From contig NC_065420.1 of the NCBI RefSeq assembly GCF_024362695.1, positions 5,471,420-5,535,419 on the forward strand: a DNA stretch of 64,000 nucleotides, in the 5' to 3' direction. Source of the DNA: Pectinophora gossypiella (Eukaryota > Arthropoda > Insecta > Lepidoptera > Gelechiidae). Below are positions 42,301 to 54,699 of the stretch, one piece after another. Within the stretch, counting starts at the first letter, position 1. The number at the start of each line of letters is the position of its first letter. A program made the translations under genes and the position numbers. The notes under the pieces were generated by a model, which ran no database searches, was not told the DNA's origin, and worked only from the letters and a program-made list of their open reading frames with translations.

Positions 42301-45300
42301 TCAGTCCTGCGCGAGGAACTCCCGCTCGAGCGCGGCTCCCATCAGTCGCCAGGAGCTGTCATCATCGTCCGGCGGTTCGTCGTCGTCTGATGGAGGCGTG
42401 GAGGGCCGCGGTCGCTTGCGCCGGGGACCTTCGTCATCTGAGAAAAGTTATTTATTAAAAAATATACACAAATTAATAAATACACAAATTATTGTTACGA
42501 AATGCTGGTTGAAATAGGGCACGATGATACTAGGTAGGTAGGCAAAACAATTAAAACATACACAATATGAGGCTCATATATGTATTGATAATATAAGTAC
42601 CCACAAATACCTAAGATTAGAGCCTCACGGCGACGCCCGTCTCAATTCTATAGGGGCCACTGAGAATCCCTGGATTATGGCATTAATAACTCTCAATCAA
42701 TGAGATCAGGATTCACAACTTAGAAACAATGACCAACAAGGTCACAGCCTACCCTATACTATACATATTATATTGAAAAATAATAAATAAATTACCTAAG
42801 TTAGTGTCACTGTCTTCGTCAGCTTCTATTGTCTCTTGTAACCTGTCCTGTGAACTGTCTTCGGTTTCCACAGATATTAGCCTGTCCTCCGGTGGGTTCT
42901 CTTCGTCATCGAGATCGTCACCCAGCGCCTTTGTTTCTTCGTCTGATGAACTCTCATCCGATTCATTGAAAATATCTTCCACCTTTAACATATATTTGAT
43001 AATCTTTAGCTATTTCAGATAATATCGAGTGTTAAAAGGTAAATGGTCATATCAAGCCTAATCCTCAAGATTTAGCTTAAACATTTTGTGCATAACATAC
43101 TAATGTTCTGAGTGTTTTCGGAGACGAGAACATACGAGAAAAGAAATCCACATTATACGAGCAAATACTGTGAGGGGCTGCAATTTGTGTTGTAATCTTG
43201 TCCCTAGGAGATAAACAGAGTGGTCATCGGTTCGAATTATATCGAGTGCTTATATGGTAGATAGGCGTTCTTTGGTTATAGGTGGAAGCCCTAGGTGTAA
43301 TTCGCGCCGCGCACGGATTCGTGCCGCAAGGGCACACAAACGCAGAACGCATAACAACTTTATCTGATGTTACAAGTGAGTCGTATGTTCGTCATAATCA
43401 ATAGAAAGTACCTCTCTATCCATATCAGCGATATCATCGCTGGAGAAAGATAGTAGTGGGTTGAGCGTGTCCATGAACCGTCCGGAGGGCGTGCGCTTGC
43501 GCGTGGCGGCGGCGGGCGGCGCGGGCGGCGGGCTGCTGCAGTGCGCCGGCGGCCGCCGCGAGCTGCTCTGTGGACCAAGCACCATTATCATTACTTACGG
43601 TGAAACCGCATCTGTCAGCACCTCATCGCACTTTCCTATACTTCTATCCTTTTCTGTTACTTAGAACCGTAATTTACTATAGCGAGAGAGAGCGACCGCA
43701 CGCGGCAGAATCGACAAGTTATAGCTACATAGCGTGCTGACAGAATGGTTTGATTTGACCCTTACTCCGCTAGCTCAATGACCTAGTGATTATTTAGATT
43801 ACTATTGAAATGGTTTTAACAATCATTAACATATTCTCCGGTAAGATGAGAAAAGGCCAATGGAGTAGTCAGAGATACATCCATCGCAAGAAAACATAAT
43901 TATCGTGACGATATTCTAATCTAACATTATCTTACAATGCTACGTTACCTGTCCACCCCGTTGCAAGGGGTATAGCCTCTCGTCTACTCGCTCCCATCGC
44001 TCTGCACACGTCCATAGCCACTCGGGCGTCACTACTTGCATTTTATTCTTGCCATCGCCCATTCGGCGAGTCGCATTCACTTTTGCGGTACCTATGAAAA
44101 TAAATGTTCATATTACAAAAGTTCAATTTAGCTTACCAACTGATGGACTACATTTTCAAACACAATAGTTCAACAATAAGGTTTTTTGACTCTAAGATTA
44201 TTTGGCAAAGAGCATAGGGTTCATGACACTCATTCAGGACTATGAGAGTCCAGTATGATGTCTTATGTCTTGTTTTTTTTTTGTTGAGCAATAAGGCTGC
44301 CAATTGTATGGCTTGTGTATGTTTTAAAATGTTCAATGTATGTAACAAAGAATATTGGACTTCTTTTCTTGTGGCTCTACTAATGTGACAAAGCCTAATT
44401 GGGATTGTGGCCTTCAGTTGCTTCTAATACTTTAAACTCTTAATTCTTACCTGACCGTACGGCGACAAGATGCGTAGTATCTTCAGTGAAGTCTTGCGTG
44501 ACTTCCGCGCCCAGACTCCTCGCGACCAGGTACGCCCTTGATGTCTCTAGCCTCTGATGAGTAGGTACTAGCCCACTGAACACCAAACTGCAGCCCGTAA
44601 GAACCTTACTCTTGACTTCTGGTATCACCGCCTTCAGGTCTGGGATCTGCTTTCCTTCTGCCTTATCGTAGACATCATAGAAATGTCTGGAAAATATTAT
44701 ACAGTTGTTCAATTTATAATTTTGTTTATACTACAAGGATCTTTGCTAAAATGAAGTGGGTAAGTAATATAATTCTTAGGTTCCTGTCTTCGAACTACAA
44801 CACATCCATTTTATTACAAAATAAGACTAAAATAGTAATAATATAGTCCGCGCCATGACAAAAGTTCCCCTGGCGCTTAGTGTCGCAAATAATTATTATG
44901 ACTTGTCAATTAGTTTCATTAAATTCTGTAGACTTCTTTTGTGGCACTGACTATATTGTAAACCTGGTATTATTTGGTGTTTGTTTTGTAATAAGGTGTT
45001 TACTGGTGCCTCTACCTATCCACCTGTCTCTTATGTTAGAATTTATAACTTCCAACTTACTTGTGTATCCTTTTAAGTATATCTTCTAAGTAGATTAAGT
45101 AATCATCCGGATCCTCAACTTCTATTTGTCCATCAGCAGTTTCTATCCATTTTGGCTCCAGTGGGTCTGTACATCCATCACCCTCTGCAACATCAACTGA
45201 AAAAAAAAGATGTGTTTGAATAAAATATAAAGTAATTCACTTGTGCTTGAGTTATGCAAGATTATAAAGGGTTGTCCTCGCGGCACGGCTACCGCGAGTC

Positions 45301-48300
45301 ATGCGGCGCGAATCATATCGCGAGCTTTGACCAATAACCACATCTATCCACCTAGATAGTATTCACTGCGTGTATTGGTCGAAAGCCTCGATACAATTCG
45401 AGCCGCGCGCAGCGCGGTTGCTATGCGGAGCCTGCATATTACAGTAGACTAACTAGGTAGAAGACTAATATACCTAGATGGATGCTCAGAGTAGATGACG
45501 TATTTTATTATATGACAATAGAGAAAAGACTCAACATTGAGTGGCAATAGTCTACAATGATTTACTTTGTATCGAATATAAATATTTCATCCCCATAGTA
45601 ATAGTTACTCAAATAGATGTAGCAAATGCCATCTACATATATGATTTTTAAATAATCTAACTTATTCTTTTCCAGTCAAATAGTTAAAACCATTTGTGGT
45701 AAACCTCAATCATTGCCTTAACTGTAGCAATGGATTTCTGTGACATTGCAAATGTACCCAATAGATAAATAAATAAACATACAATAATCATGTATAAAAA
45801 TAAACTATTTTTTACCTTTTTCAACACCCTCCTTCTTTGTTTCATCACTTTTCTTGTTCTCTTTGTCTTTACTTGCTACTTTCTCATCCGCACTCTTTGC
45901 CTCGCTTTCTTTGTCTTTCTTCTCGTCTTTTTGTTCTGGTTCTGGGTCCACTGGGTCCAAAGTGGGCATCTGATGAATCACTGGTACTTGAGCGCCATTC
46001 TTACCACTGGGCAGCTTTGGTTTTTCTTCGGCTGAAAAACGAAATATAGAAATTAGGATACATAATCCATTGCAAGTGAATAAGTAAGATTTTAACAAGT
46101 ATTAGTTTCGTATTGTAGTCCCCATATCTGTCTTTCTTTCAAAACTTAACAAAAGAAAGTCTTCAGAAGGACTGTTTCTATTTGGATTATTAGTGATGTT
46201 ACACACATTTCTTTAATGTGTAACTGGTATCGTAATCCATAACTGAAAAAGCATATTATTTAGGATTGCTTTTCAATTGATAACATAAGGGATATGTCCC
46301 AATTGGGGTAGTCAGAGGTCTATCCATCGCAAGATGAACTAAGTACCCACACCTCAGCAAGCTTTCAGTTAGACCTCTTCTGGTCTTTGTTTTTCTATTG
46401 TGTTAATAGATGAAAGAGCAATATTCAAGCTGTATTGGGGTATTTCTCTGTCGGGTTATTTTTAGTGACGCTCAAATTATGCGCATTAAGGTCTTTCAAA
46501 CAGCACAACCCGCTTAGTAATCGTCAGCGTGTTAGCTGGTGACCGGGCGCAAGTCTTTGTTCAAAAGTCCAGACCTTACAAGGTAACATTAAACATTATA
46601 AAAATGCTAGTTTCACATTTTGCATGGGGTTCCTTTTAGGTGCTCACTAAGACGGGATTTTGCAAAATTCAGCACGCAAGGGGTTAAAAGTATAATTTTT
46701 AGTCATGATTCTAATCATGACGCGGAGAAAGTCGTGGGCGGACAGCTATTGTAAATATACTCACGTAAAGGTGGTGGCGCGTTGATGTCGCCGGTTGACT
46801 GGAAGAACGAGTATGGCCGCACATGGATGAGGTTCGCCGCGTGCCGCCACACGTCCTCACGATCGTCTATTATGCACACCATGTTGTCACCACACGGAAA
46901 CAAGGCCCTGGAACATCAGTAAACTTGTATCAAGGGAAAGGAGTCTTAGCTGACAAAAAGAGATTGAAAAAAAAAAAAGAATTGGCAATAATTGTGTAAG
47001 TTGTTTTTATTACGTGTTTTGATGTAAATTACGTGTTAGTCCATGTTTTGTGTTTTATCTGTTACTGTGGTGTCCCTTTCTAATAAAAGATTCTTTCTTT
47101 CAATAAATTAAATACAATTATGGCCATTTGTCAAAATGTATACAAGTTGTAATATCTTTTATCAACGATAAATATACATGTTGTTAGAACATTGTTCTTG
47201 TATTAGCTACATTATAGAACAAAAAATGGTAAACAAACTCACTTTAAGTTAGCAGATTTAGTTCTTGGATCAAAGCACTCATCTCTAGACAGTATTCGAT
47301 GAGAGAAATATTTCTTTTCTGGGTCCAATAGTTCAGCAATAGCATGAGCGTACTGCCTCGCGCCAAAAGTACAGACATGCAGTTCATAGAATTTCGATGC
47401 CGAGGCAAGAAACTCTAGTGTGTGCGGACGAAAGCGCGTGTGGCACCAACGGCCCGGACACCCGGGGCTACGGAGGAAGAAATGGAGTACATCCTGGTAA
47501 AAAAAACAAACATATCAGTAAACCATATATGAGACAGTAAATAAAAACACATTTTATTATGATTTCAGCAATGTTTTTTTTGCCTAAATAATTTTTATAT
47601 TAATACCTATATCTTTTTAGATATAAAAATACATATCTAAAGCAATTTATGCATTATAAATTTTCTCTAATAGGTACCTTTAAGTTTGGTGGTATATTGT
47701 CATTGGTGGTGTGTACTAGAGTTTGATCCAAGTCCACAAGCAGAACCAGCTTGCGGTCTTTCAGGAGGCGTTCTGCATCCTCTCTACCCAATTTCTGGGC
47801 TAATTCCTCAGAGACCTGAAATAATAATTTTAAAATGGTGACTGTTAGCTTAGCGTCCAGTTAGATTATAGTAAATCCTGTACATCCTATACTCCTTTGG
47901 TTGGTTGAGCCGCCTTGTACTCAACAGTCAGATCAAATGCCTAAAAGCAAATCACAGTAAGCCACATTAGGCATATTTTAAAGGACAAGTAGAATGTGTC
48001 TTTTTGTTTTGCCTTGGCAGGATGAGTGGTCAAGTTTTTTGAAGTTGTGCCTTATTATGTTTTCTTAATATATTAGGTATGTTAATATGTTATGAAATTG
48101 TACCTTTGTACCTTACTTGTTCCTGTGCGTACTGTGTGTACCTATGTTAGTTATTGGGTTCCTTCCCATCTAAGTCTATATACTAGGTCATTGAAGAATT
48201 GTTAGGTTATGTTTCAAAACAATAGTAATTTAGTTATAATAATGTACCTTGAGTTCTGGGACTGAGTGCACCATCGGGACGACAGCCACGTCTAGTTTAG

Positions 48301-48937
48301 CAGGCTCATCGGTGCGGAGGTCGGTGCCGCACTCCGCACACATATCCTTCATCACGGTCGGGTGCCGGCATTCTTCCAACTCGGCGATGTGTGTACTGAT
48401 AATGAAACAAAAAATACTTTAGACAGTTGAGAAAATAATCTGACTTCCACTAACAGAAATAACTAGAGCAAGAAAAGCCAATTTGAAACAGAAATTAGAA
48501 AATACCTATTTTATTTTTAGGCGGGATGATCCCGAGCAGTTTGCGTTTTGCCGCGCAAATGAACAAACGCACACTTCTATAACTAATCTGTGTATCTATA
48601 GGTCAAAATATTGATCGCTTGATTTTAAATGCAGTTTTATAGATGTTGGCAGCGATATAAAGCACTGAAAACATCAAATATACAATAATAATGCGTAAAT
48701 AACGTGTGACGTCACTTACCCAGGTTCTACGACGTCTCCTTCCTTCACCTTGATGCACGATATGGTACCAGCGCGTACCGCTTTATATTTCTTTATTTCA
48801 TCACTGTTGCCTGACGAATCACTGTACAAAAATAATATTTGTCCTTGGGACACAAATGCACCTTGTTTTATTTTCCATTTGACGAGTTTTATAGGTTTTT
48901 CTGATGGAACAGAAATAGGCATAGTTTTGTCAGCCAT
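42301..48937 (-). CDS. Fcp1: RNA polymerase II CTD phosphatase FCP1, 12 exons, 702 aa
   Basis: Removes phosphate from the Pol II C-terminal repeats so the enzyme can be recycled. Exons: 48937-48720, 48395-48248, 47815-47678, 47493-47243, 46907-46765, 46031-45816, 45196-45061, 44686-44451, 44091-43949, 43567-43412, 42982-42796, 42437-42301; all phases agree (2,109 nt). Residues 1-75 form the biotinyl-lipoyl-like fold. The FCP1 homology domain has VDLDQTLVH (150-158, catalytic DxDxT/V) and CIIDDREDVW (Asp266-267). A lysine/glutamate-rich linker follows (exon 6), then a BRCT domain spanning exons 8-9 (about 420-540; VFSGLVPTHQRLETSRAYLV, VVTPEWLWTCAERWE). The acidic tail ends WRLMGAALEREFLAQD, the TFIIF-binding type C-terminus. 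Exon 10 is strikingly GC-rich and Pro/Ala-rich. It is shorter than Drosophila and human FCP1, mainly in the linkers. Confidence 0.93.
43215..43335. mobile_element. MITE family C, copy 3 (decayed)
   Basis: GGTTCGAATTATATCGAGTG on the left and GTAATTCGCGCCGCGCACGG on the right. Lies in the FCP1 intron between exons 10 and 11. Confidence 0.6.
45275..45430. mobile_element. MITE family C, copy 4
   Basis: GCGGCACGGCTACCGCGAGT, GCGGCGCGAATCATATCGCG, central CTATCCACCTAGATAG, then CCTCGATACAATTCGAGCCG and GCGCAGCGCGGTTGC. The most complete copy, in the FCP1 intron between exons 6 and 7. Confidence 0.8.
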
Positions 48938-49385
48938 CTTGAACGGAAATTGCGCGTTATTTATCGAATGGCGAATTCCTATTGGTCTAGAGCTAGTAAA
49001 ATTGGCGGTTAGTTAATTTTAGCCAATGGGATTGCAGTATGAACAAAAGTCGATATTCGATAATTTCGGCGATGGAAGCATGGCGGCCACGGCTTCCGGA
49101 TGCGACGAAACGTCCAATAGGAGACGTTTAAAATTTTTACTGCTCGTTAGGCGCGTTCCAGTGAGTTAAGTGTGTCTCAGGCGGGTCAGTTCAAATCACT
49201 GCACATGACATGATGAAGAAAAATAATTTAATTGTCTATGATTTCTTGTAACGAACGACCGAATGTCAACGAGTTTTTCTCAATATTTTGTTGTTGTAAA
49301 ATCACGTATAAATTATTTTTGTCTTTTTTCCATTTTTGTAAATAATTTTCATGTTGATAAGTGAGATATATGTGAGCAAATAAAC
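48938..49385. promoter_or_regulatory. Bidirectional promoter between Fcp1 and Cert
   Basis: The start codons of two divergent housekeeping-type genes are 448 bp apart. The interval holds CCAAT-type words on both strands (ATTGGT at about 48980, CCAATGGG at 49024, CCAATAGG at 49113) and a YY1/Pho-like ATGGCGGCC at about 49080. No TATA box is obvious. Confidence 0.6.
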
Positions 49386-52300
49386 ATGACGGAGGAAAAT
49401 ATAACTGTAAGCGATAATTCTGACTTGGACGAGGGCGGAAATCCCGAACTCCGTGGATACTTGAGCAAATGGACAAATTACATTCACGGATGGCAGGACA
49501 GGTTTATTGTTTTGAAGGATTCTACTTTATCATACTACAAGAGTGAACTAGAGAGTAATCTTGGTTGCCGTGGTGCCTTATGCTTGAAGAAAGCCAAAGT
49601 CAAGGTGAGGATCCAAACTTGTTTTTGTTATGTCCACGACAAAGTCCGATAAAAAATTAGTTTGCCCTTGCATCGGTCGGTATTCCTCCTAATGTAATGC
49701 AATATTCAAGCGATTAATTTTTATTGGCGTGCTGCGGCCTTCAAATATAATTGTTTCAGAGTTTGAGTCTGAATAAAGATGTTTATTACATTGTCTTGGA
49801 ATACAATTGTTTGCGATTTATTATCGCGTGTTCTCCGGTTTAATATTACCATACTTGTACTAACCACTTAAAGGCTATTGTATAAAATGCATTTTAAACA
49901 GTGTTGATAGGTATATATTACAAGGTGTTTAATTAAACTTTATAAAAATTTCAGCCTCATGAATTTGACGATTGCCGATTTGATGTGTCGGTCAATGACT
50001 GTGTGTGGTACCTGAGGGCATCAAATCCTGAGGAGAAACAGCAATGGATTGATGTCTTGGAGTCATTCAAGGTTTGTATACTTAACTAACAGGTTTTTAT
50101 AACATTAGTAAGGCAATTACAAATAGAATTTAGGGGTCATTAGCTGAGCTATTACTCAACACAGATACTTGATACCAATATTAGATATCAGTAATTGATT
50201 TGTTTTAACTATATTTTATGTAACTGATAATGTATCATAATCACATGCAACATGCATTAAGAAATGCATAAATCATGTTTATATAGACATAAACGTGAAG
50301 AAGGATTATCATGTAATTGTACTAATATAGTGTCATCTGCATATGCATGCTAATAGCATACTTACATTCACACATGAAGTAATCACTCAGTTGATTACTA
50401 AGTCATGCCTGTCTACCTGCATACATAGCATGCTAATATTCCTCAAAGAATGAAAACTTCATTGAGTAAGGAAGTTTACATACATGAAGATGTTATGTTA
50501 TGAGACTTGTGTAACACAGTTAGCATTGGATTGAAAACAGCATGTTAATGACTTGATTCATTAGTTCTTTTTGATGATTCACATTGTGGACTTTGATTTT
50601 TCCTTTATTTACATAGTTTTGCCTTGGGGCAAAACATATTGAAATCATCTTAGTATTTAGGTAATATTAACCTATAATGTTTCTTCATTGCTAGATGTAG
50701 ACATACCATTAAAGTTTAATGGATGCAAAGCTTTTCATTTTCCATTATTCTAATAAACTCTTAAATAAAATGTTGTCTTTTGGAATAAATCCAAAGTTTC
50801 TAAAGATTTCTTTGATGTATGATATAATATGAATGTAGGAAGGAAAACATCAGTGAGGTCTGCATGACAATTACATTGAGGGCTTCCACCAATAGACACA
50901 GCTAATGATATCTACATAGATAAACTTTGTATGTCAATTGGTTGAATCCCTCTCGAATCCCTCCCTGACGCGCGCGATACGGTTGCCGTGTCGTGAAGGC
51001 TAAAGATACCTACAAAGCCTATATAAAAAAAAATCGTTTCCTATAGGATATAGCCATTTAAGGAAAAGATTAATTGAAAAAAAGATTAATTGATATGTAT
51101 CGAAAAATCAAATACATTTTCTTGCATTAAGAGTTACAAGTGTATATACTTATTTCTTGATAATCTTGGCATAATTTGGCATTGCTTGCATCAACTTGGC
51201 ATTTTCAAAAGTGAGTCATAGCAAGAATTTCCTTTGTCATACAATTTGTATGTTATCATGTTATCACCACTCGGTTCAGTGGCTTAAATACAACTTGATA
51301 GTAAGCTTCAATTGTTAATATCATTAATATAAAGTAATCCAATATAATCTGTTTACCTGGCAAAAGATATAATATATGTCACATGTTGACATGTTCTAGT
51401 TACGAATGTAGTGAAAAATTCTAGATAAATCCTTCCAATAGGCTTAACAACCTAGTCACATGACATACTTTTTACGAAACGTCAAAACGAAAGTTTTCGT
51501 TGGAGTTTGTATGGAAATACTGTCCTGTGACGTCATCAATAAAAGCGGTCAAATGTCGTATTCATTGGTACTTAATTCAGAAATAAAATTCGAAAATCGA
51601 CCCAGTCAAATACCCTATTTTAATTGAGAGACATCTTCATACTACGCGGTATATTTCGCGAAATACGGGGTACATGTTTACGCTTAGAGAAATCAGCTTT
51701 TTCCAATCCTACTAATAGATGTTTTTACTCATTATCGCAAAAATTTTTTTTTAGATTTTATTGAAACTTTACAACAATATGTATGGTCTATACATCAGTA
51801 TAACCAATAGGCTATAATTTGTGTAAATTACCGTTAATATATTTATATATTTTCCATTAACGGCCTCTGTTGTCCAGTGGTTGAGCGTTAGGCTCACGAT
51901 CTGGGGCCACGGGTTAGAATCCCTGTGGGGACATATCACACAAAAATCACTTTGTGATCCCTAGTTTGGTTAGGGCATTACATGCTGATCACCTGACTGC
52001 CCGAAAGTAAGATGATCCATGCTTCGGAAGGCACGTTAAGCCGTTGGTCCCGGTTACTACTTACTGATGTAAGTATGTAGTCGTTACATGAGCCATGTCA
52101 GGGGCCTTTGGCGGCTCAGTAATAACCCTGACACCAGGGTTGATGAAGTTGGTATTCCGCCTCACAACCCACACGATAAGAAGAAGAAGATTGACGGACT
52201 TAAGCAATCTATGCGGACGAAGTTGCAGTCTCAAAACTGGTTATGGTAACAAATATGTTTGCGTTGTCTAACAGGTGGAGTCAGGGTATGGAACCAGCTC

Positions 52301-54699
52301 AGACAGCAGCTCGAATGGAGGCGGGTTGCGGCGGCATGGGTCTGTCACATCACTGCAATCTACCGGCTCACATGGTACCTATGTGGCTTTATCATTCATC
52401 ATCATCATCAGCCCATTAACATCCCCACTGCTGGGGCACGGGCCTTCCCTATGGATGGATAGGGAGAACGGGCCTTCGGACCCAGTGCGGATTGATGGTT
52501 ATTAACGATTGCTAATGCAGCCGGGACCAACGGCTTAACGTGCCTTCCGAAGCACGGAGGAGCTCGCGAAATGAAAACTTTTTTTTTGTGGTCACCCATC
52601 CTATGATCGGCCTTTGCGAAAGTTGCTTAACTTCAACAATCGCAGACCGAGCGCGTTTACCGCTGCGCCACCGAGCTCAATGTGGCTTTATCATTATTTT
52701 CAATTAATTCAGTGGTTCTCAAAGTTATTTTGCTGAAGTGATCTAGATGCCTCAGTATATTTGACGTCACGTGTGAAGCGTGTTTCAAAAACAGCTATAT
52801 TTTTACACATGTCATGATGTGTATACAATGGCCCTAGCCACAAAGGCCAATGACTTCCCGACAACAAACACACTAGGACCCCGATATCGACCCCGCACGC
52901 GTGGTCGACGGTTTCTCTCAGTCAGCGCTTATCGCTATCGGCTCACTAGAGTCGATTAATTCTTTCAAATGTAATCCTCTCAGAGAGCAACCGTCCGCGC
53001 TTAACGGACACCCTCAGGCCTGTTGACTTAAATTTTATTATTTATGTTGTCTTAAAAAAACTGCGCCATTTCCTATTCCATTTACCTATAGCTAAGATTG
53101 ATTAAAAAAATAAAAAAGAAGTGTTTTAGATGGTAAAGTTTTTTATACTATTTGTCAGTGTTGGCCAAATGTTGGCCCATGTTTGTACTAACAATAATAA
53201 CAATAGTATCCTTCCCAGGCCGAACAAGCCGCCGGTTAGCCGAGAAGATAGCCGAGCTGGACACGTACGGCGAACTGCTCGGCAAGCAAGCAGCCCAACT
53301 GCAGCAGTACTTCGACATGTGCGTCGCTGCCTATCCTCATATAAGCGACGAGGTCACTGAGGCCATCGACGCGGTCACCATCGCTGATGGTCAGTTAGCT
53401 ATACATCCTAGTATCAATATAATCATAGGTGGGGCTTATATTCGAATCCATAATAGGCTAGTTTCCAACTAGTTAAATCAAGTTACTTTTAAATACTAAA
53501 CGTCAAAACACGAAATTACTATAGAATGTGCATGAAAACACACTATGACGTCATAGAAAAACGTGATCAAATGTCGGAACGTTTTTCTTGATTAAAAACA
53601 TAAATAAGGCAAATACAAAAAATAGAATGTTTTTCGACTGTTTTAGACCTGAGATAATCAGAATAGAATAATTTATTTTTCACCTAAGATACTACTCAGT
53701 TGAAAATACCGAAATTGACTATACCTAAATAATATTAATGCTCATAACTTTAATACATAACAATTGAAATCCATATCTTTATTAAGTATAATATGTCGAA
53801 GAACTAATATGATAATATATTAAATAAATTATAAGAAATAAATAGAATATATATAAATAAGAATATTTGGCGAAGATATAAGTAAGTCAGTAGTTTAGTA
53901 AGTTGTTACGACTTACCCGGGTACTTCGAACACTCAATATCAATATCGTGACCGCAAAAATATCCTAGAACCTTTTGTCGTTTTGCAAATATCCAGTTGA
54001 AACTTACGTGTGTCGTCAACTTGGCAGCAAGGTATTTTTACAGTATTCAACAACATTAATATTTCTTTTCCCTCCAGGGAACGACCTGCGCCTCCACACA
54101 GGAGAGGTCCGCGCGACAAGTGCCTCCTTCAAAGCTACATGCGGCGCCACCCTGTCTACCCTGCAACACTGCGCCGAGCTGCTGCGCCGGCGCGAGAAGC
54201 AAGTCAGGCAGGCTGAGGAGCTGTATATGTAAGGAACATATCAGACAATTTATATAGGCCTTATTACCTATAGGTTTCACTACAAGCTGCATCGTAGTAT
54301 AAAATGTACTGTAAAATCGTGGCCCGCCCACCCGACGTGCTGTTACACTGCCTGATCAGGAAGGGTAGTGTATTAAGGCCTTTCTAAAAAAAAAATCGAC
54401 ACTTCCGAATTTTGTTCATCAAATCATTAGTGTGCTTACAAATTTATACACCAAGAGGTCAAGACACCAAGCATAGTCTTATAAAAGAAAGGCCCCCCTT
54501 GACCACTAAACCCTTGACCACTAAAATTGATGCAATATAGTGCACAAACTTTTCTCGTGTCCCGTAACGTTAGAAATACTTGTGTTGCCATTATATGGCA
54601 TAAACTACAAATGTAAACGGAATTTTCGTTTGTCACAGGACACTAAAAAACCAGTTGGTAGAGGCAAGGATTGCTTCTAAACCAGGACCCGACCATGAG
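49386..54699 (+). CDS. Cert: Ceramide transfer protein CERT, exons 1-6 (3' end not found)
   Basis: Carries ceramide from the ER to the Golgi. Exons 49386-49604, 49955-50071, 52275-52374, 53219-53389, 54078-54228 and 54639-54699 join in phase, giving residues 1-273. The PH domain (about 20-110; GYLSKWTNYIHGWQDRFIVL, VWYLRASNPEEKQQWIDVL) targets Golgi PI4P. The serine-repeat region GYGTSSDSSSNGGGLRRHGS has Ser135 at the position of human Ser132, the PKD/CK1 switch. A middle helical region follows. The FFAT motif and START lipid-binding domain are not among the exons I found. They should lie further right, probably beyond 64000, because I see no START-like exon in 54.7-64 kb. Intron 3 starts with a SINE 6 bp after the GT. 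Confidence 0.92.
50880..51003. mobile_element. MITE family C, copy 5 (decayed)
   Basis: GGGCTTCCACCAATAGACAC, central ATATCTACATAGATAA, then CTCTCGAATCCCTCCCTGAC and CGCGCGATACGGTTGCCGTG. Cert intron 2. Confidence 0.6.
51475..51610. repeat. Repeat carrying a TGACGTCA site
   Basis: AAACGTCAAAACGAAAGTTT ... CTGTGACGTCATCAATAAAA ... GGTCAAATGTCG. A related segment at 53500-53660 shares AAACGTCAAAACACGAAATT, TATGACGTCATAGAAAAACG and GATCAAATGTCG; a shorter relative is near 59440-59500. Confidence 0.5.
51866..52190 (+). mobile_element. SINE family 3, full-length tRNA-derived copy
   Basis: The head CCTCTGTTGTCCAGTGGTTG with AGCGTTAGGCTC resembles an A box, and GGGTTAGAATCCCTG a B box. The body has AATCACTTTGTGATCCCTAG, GATCCATGCTTCGGAAGGCA and TGGCGGCTCAGTAATAACCC. 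The tail ends in (AAG)n at 52179-52190. Cert intron 2. Reference copy for fragments at 10005, 26868, 27438, 55772, 56625 and 60100. Confidence 0.88.
52397..52679 (-). mobile_element. SINE family 4 with 16-bp target-site duplication
   Basis: The reverse complement starts GAGCTCGGTGGCGCAGCGGT (A box), then GGTCTGCGATTGTTGAAGTT (B-box-like), and ends in a GATGATGATGATG tail. Flanked by ATGTGGCTTTATCATT at 52381-52396 and 52680-52695. The insertion lies at the 5' end of Cert intron 3, 6 bp after the donor GT. Confidence 0.9.
52815..53045 (-). repeat. Interspersed repeat, reversed copy of the 25270 family
   Basis: Reverse complement: CAACAGGCCTGAGGGTGTCC, CCGATAGCGATAAGCGCTGA, GTCGACCACGCGTGCGGGGT. 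Same order as 25340-25535. Confidence 0.6.
53500..53665. repeat. Second TGACGTCA-bearing repeat
   Basis: See the relative at 51475-51610. Lies in the Cert intron after exon 4; no ORF. Confidence 0.45.
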
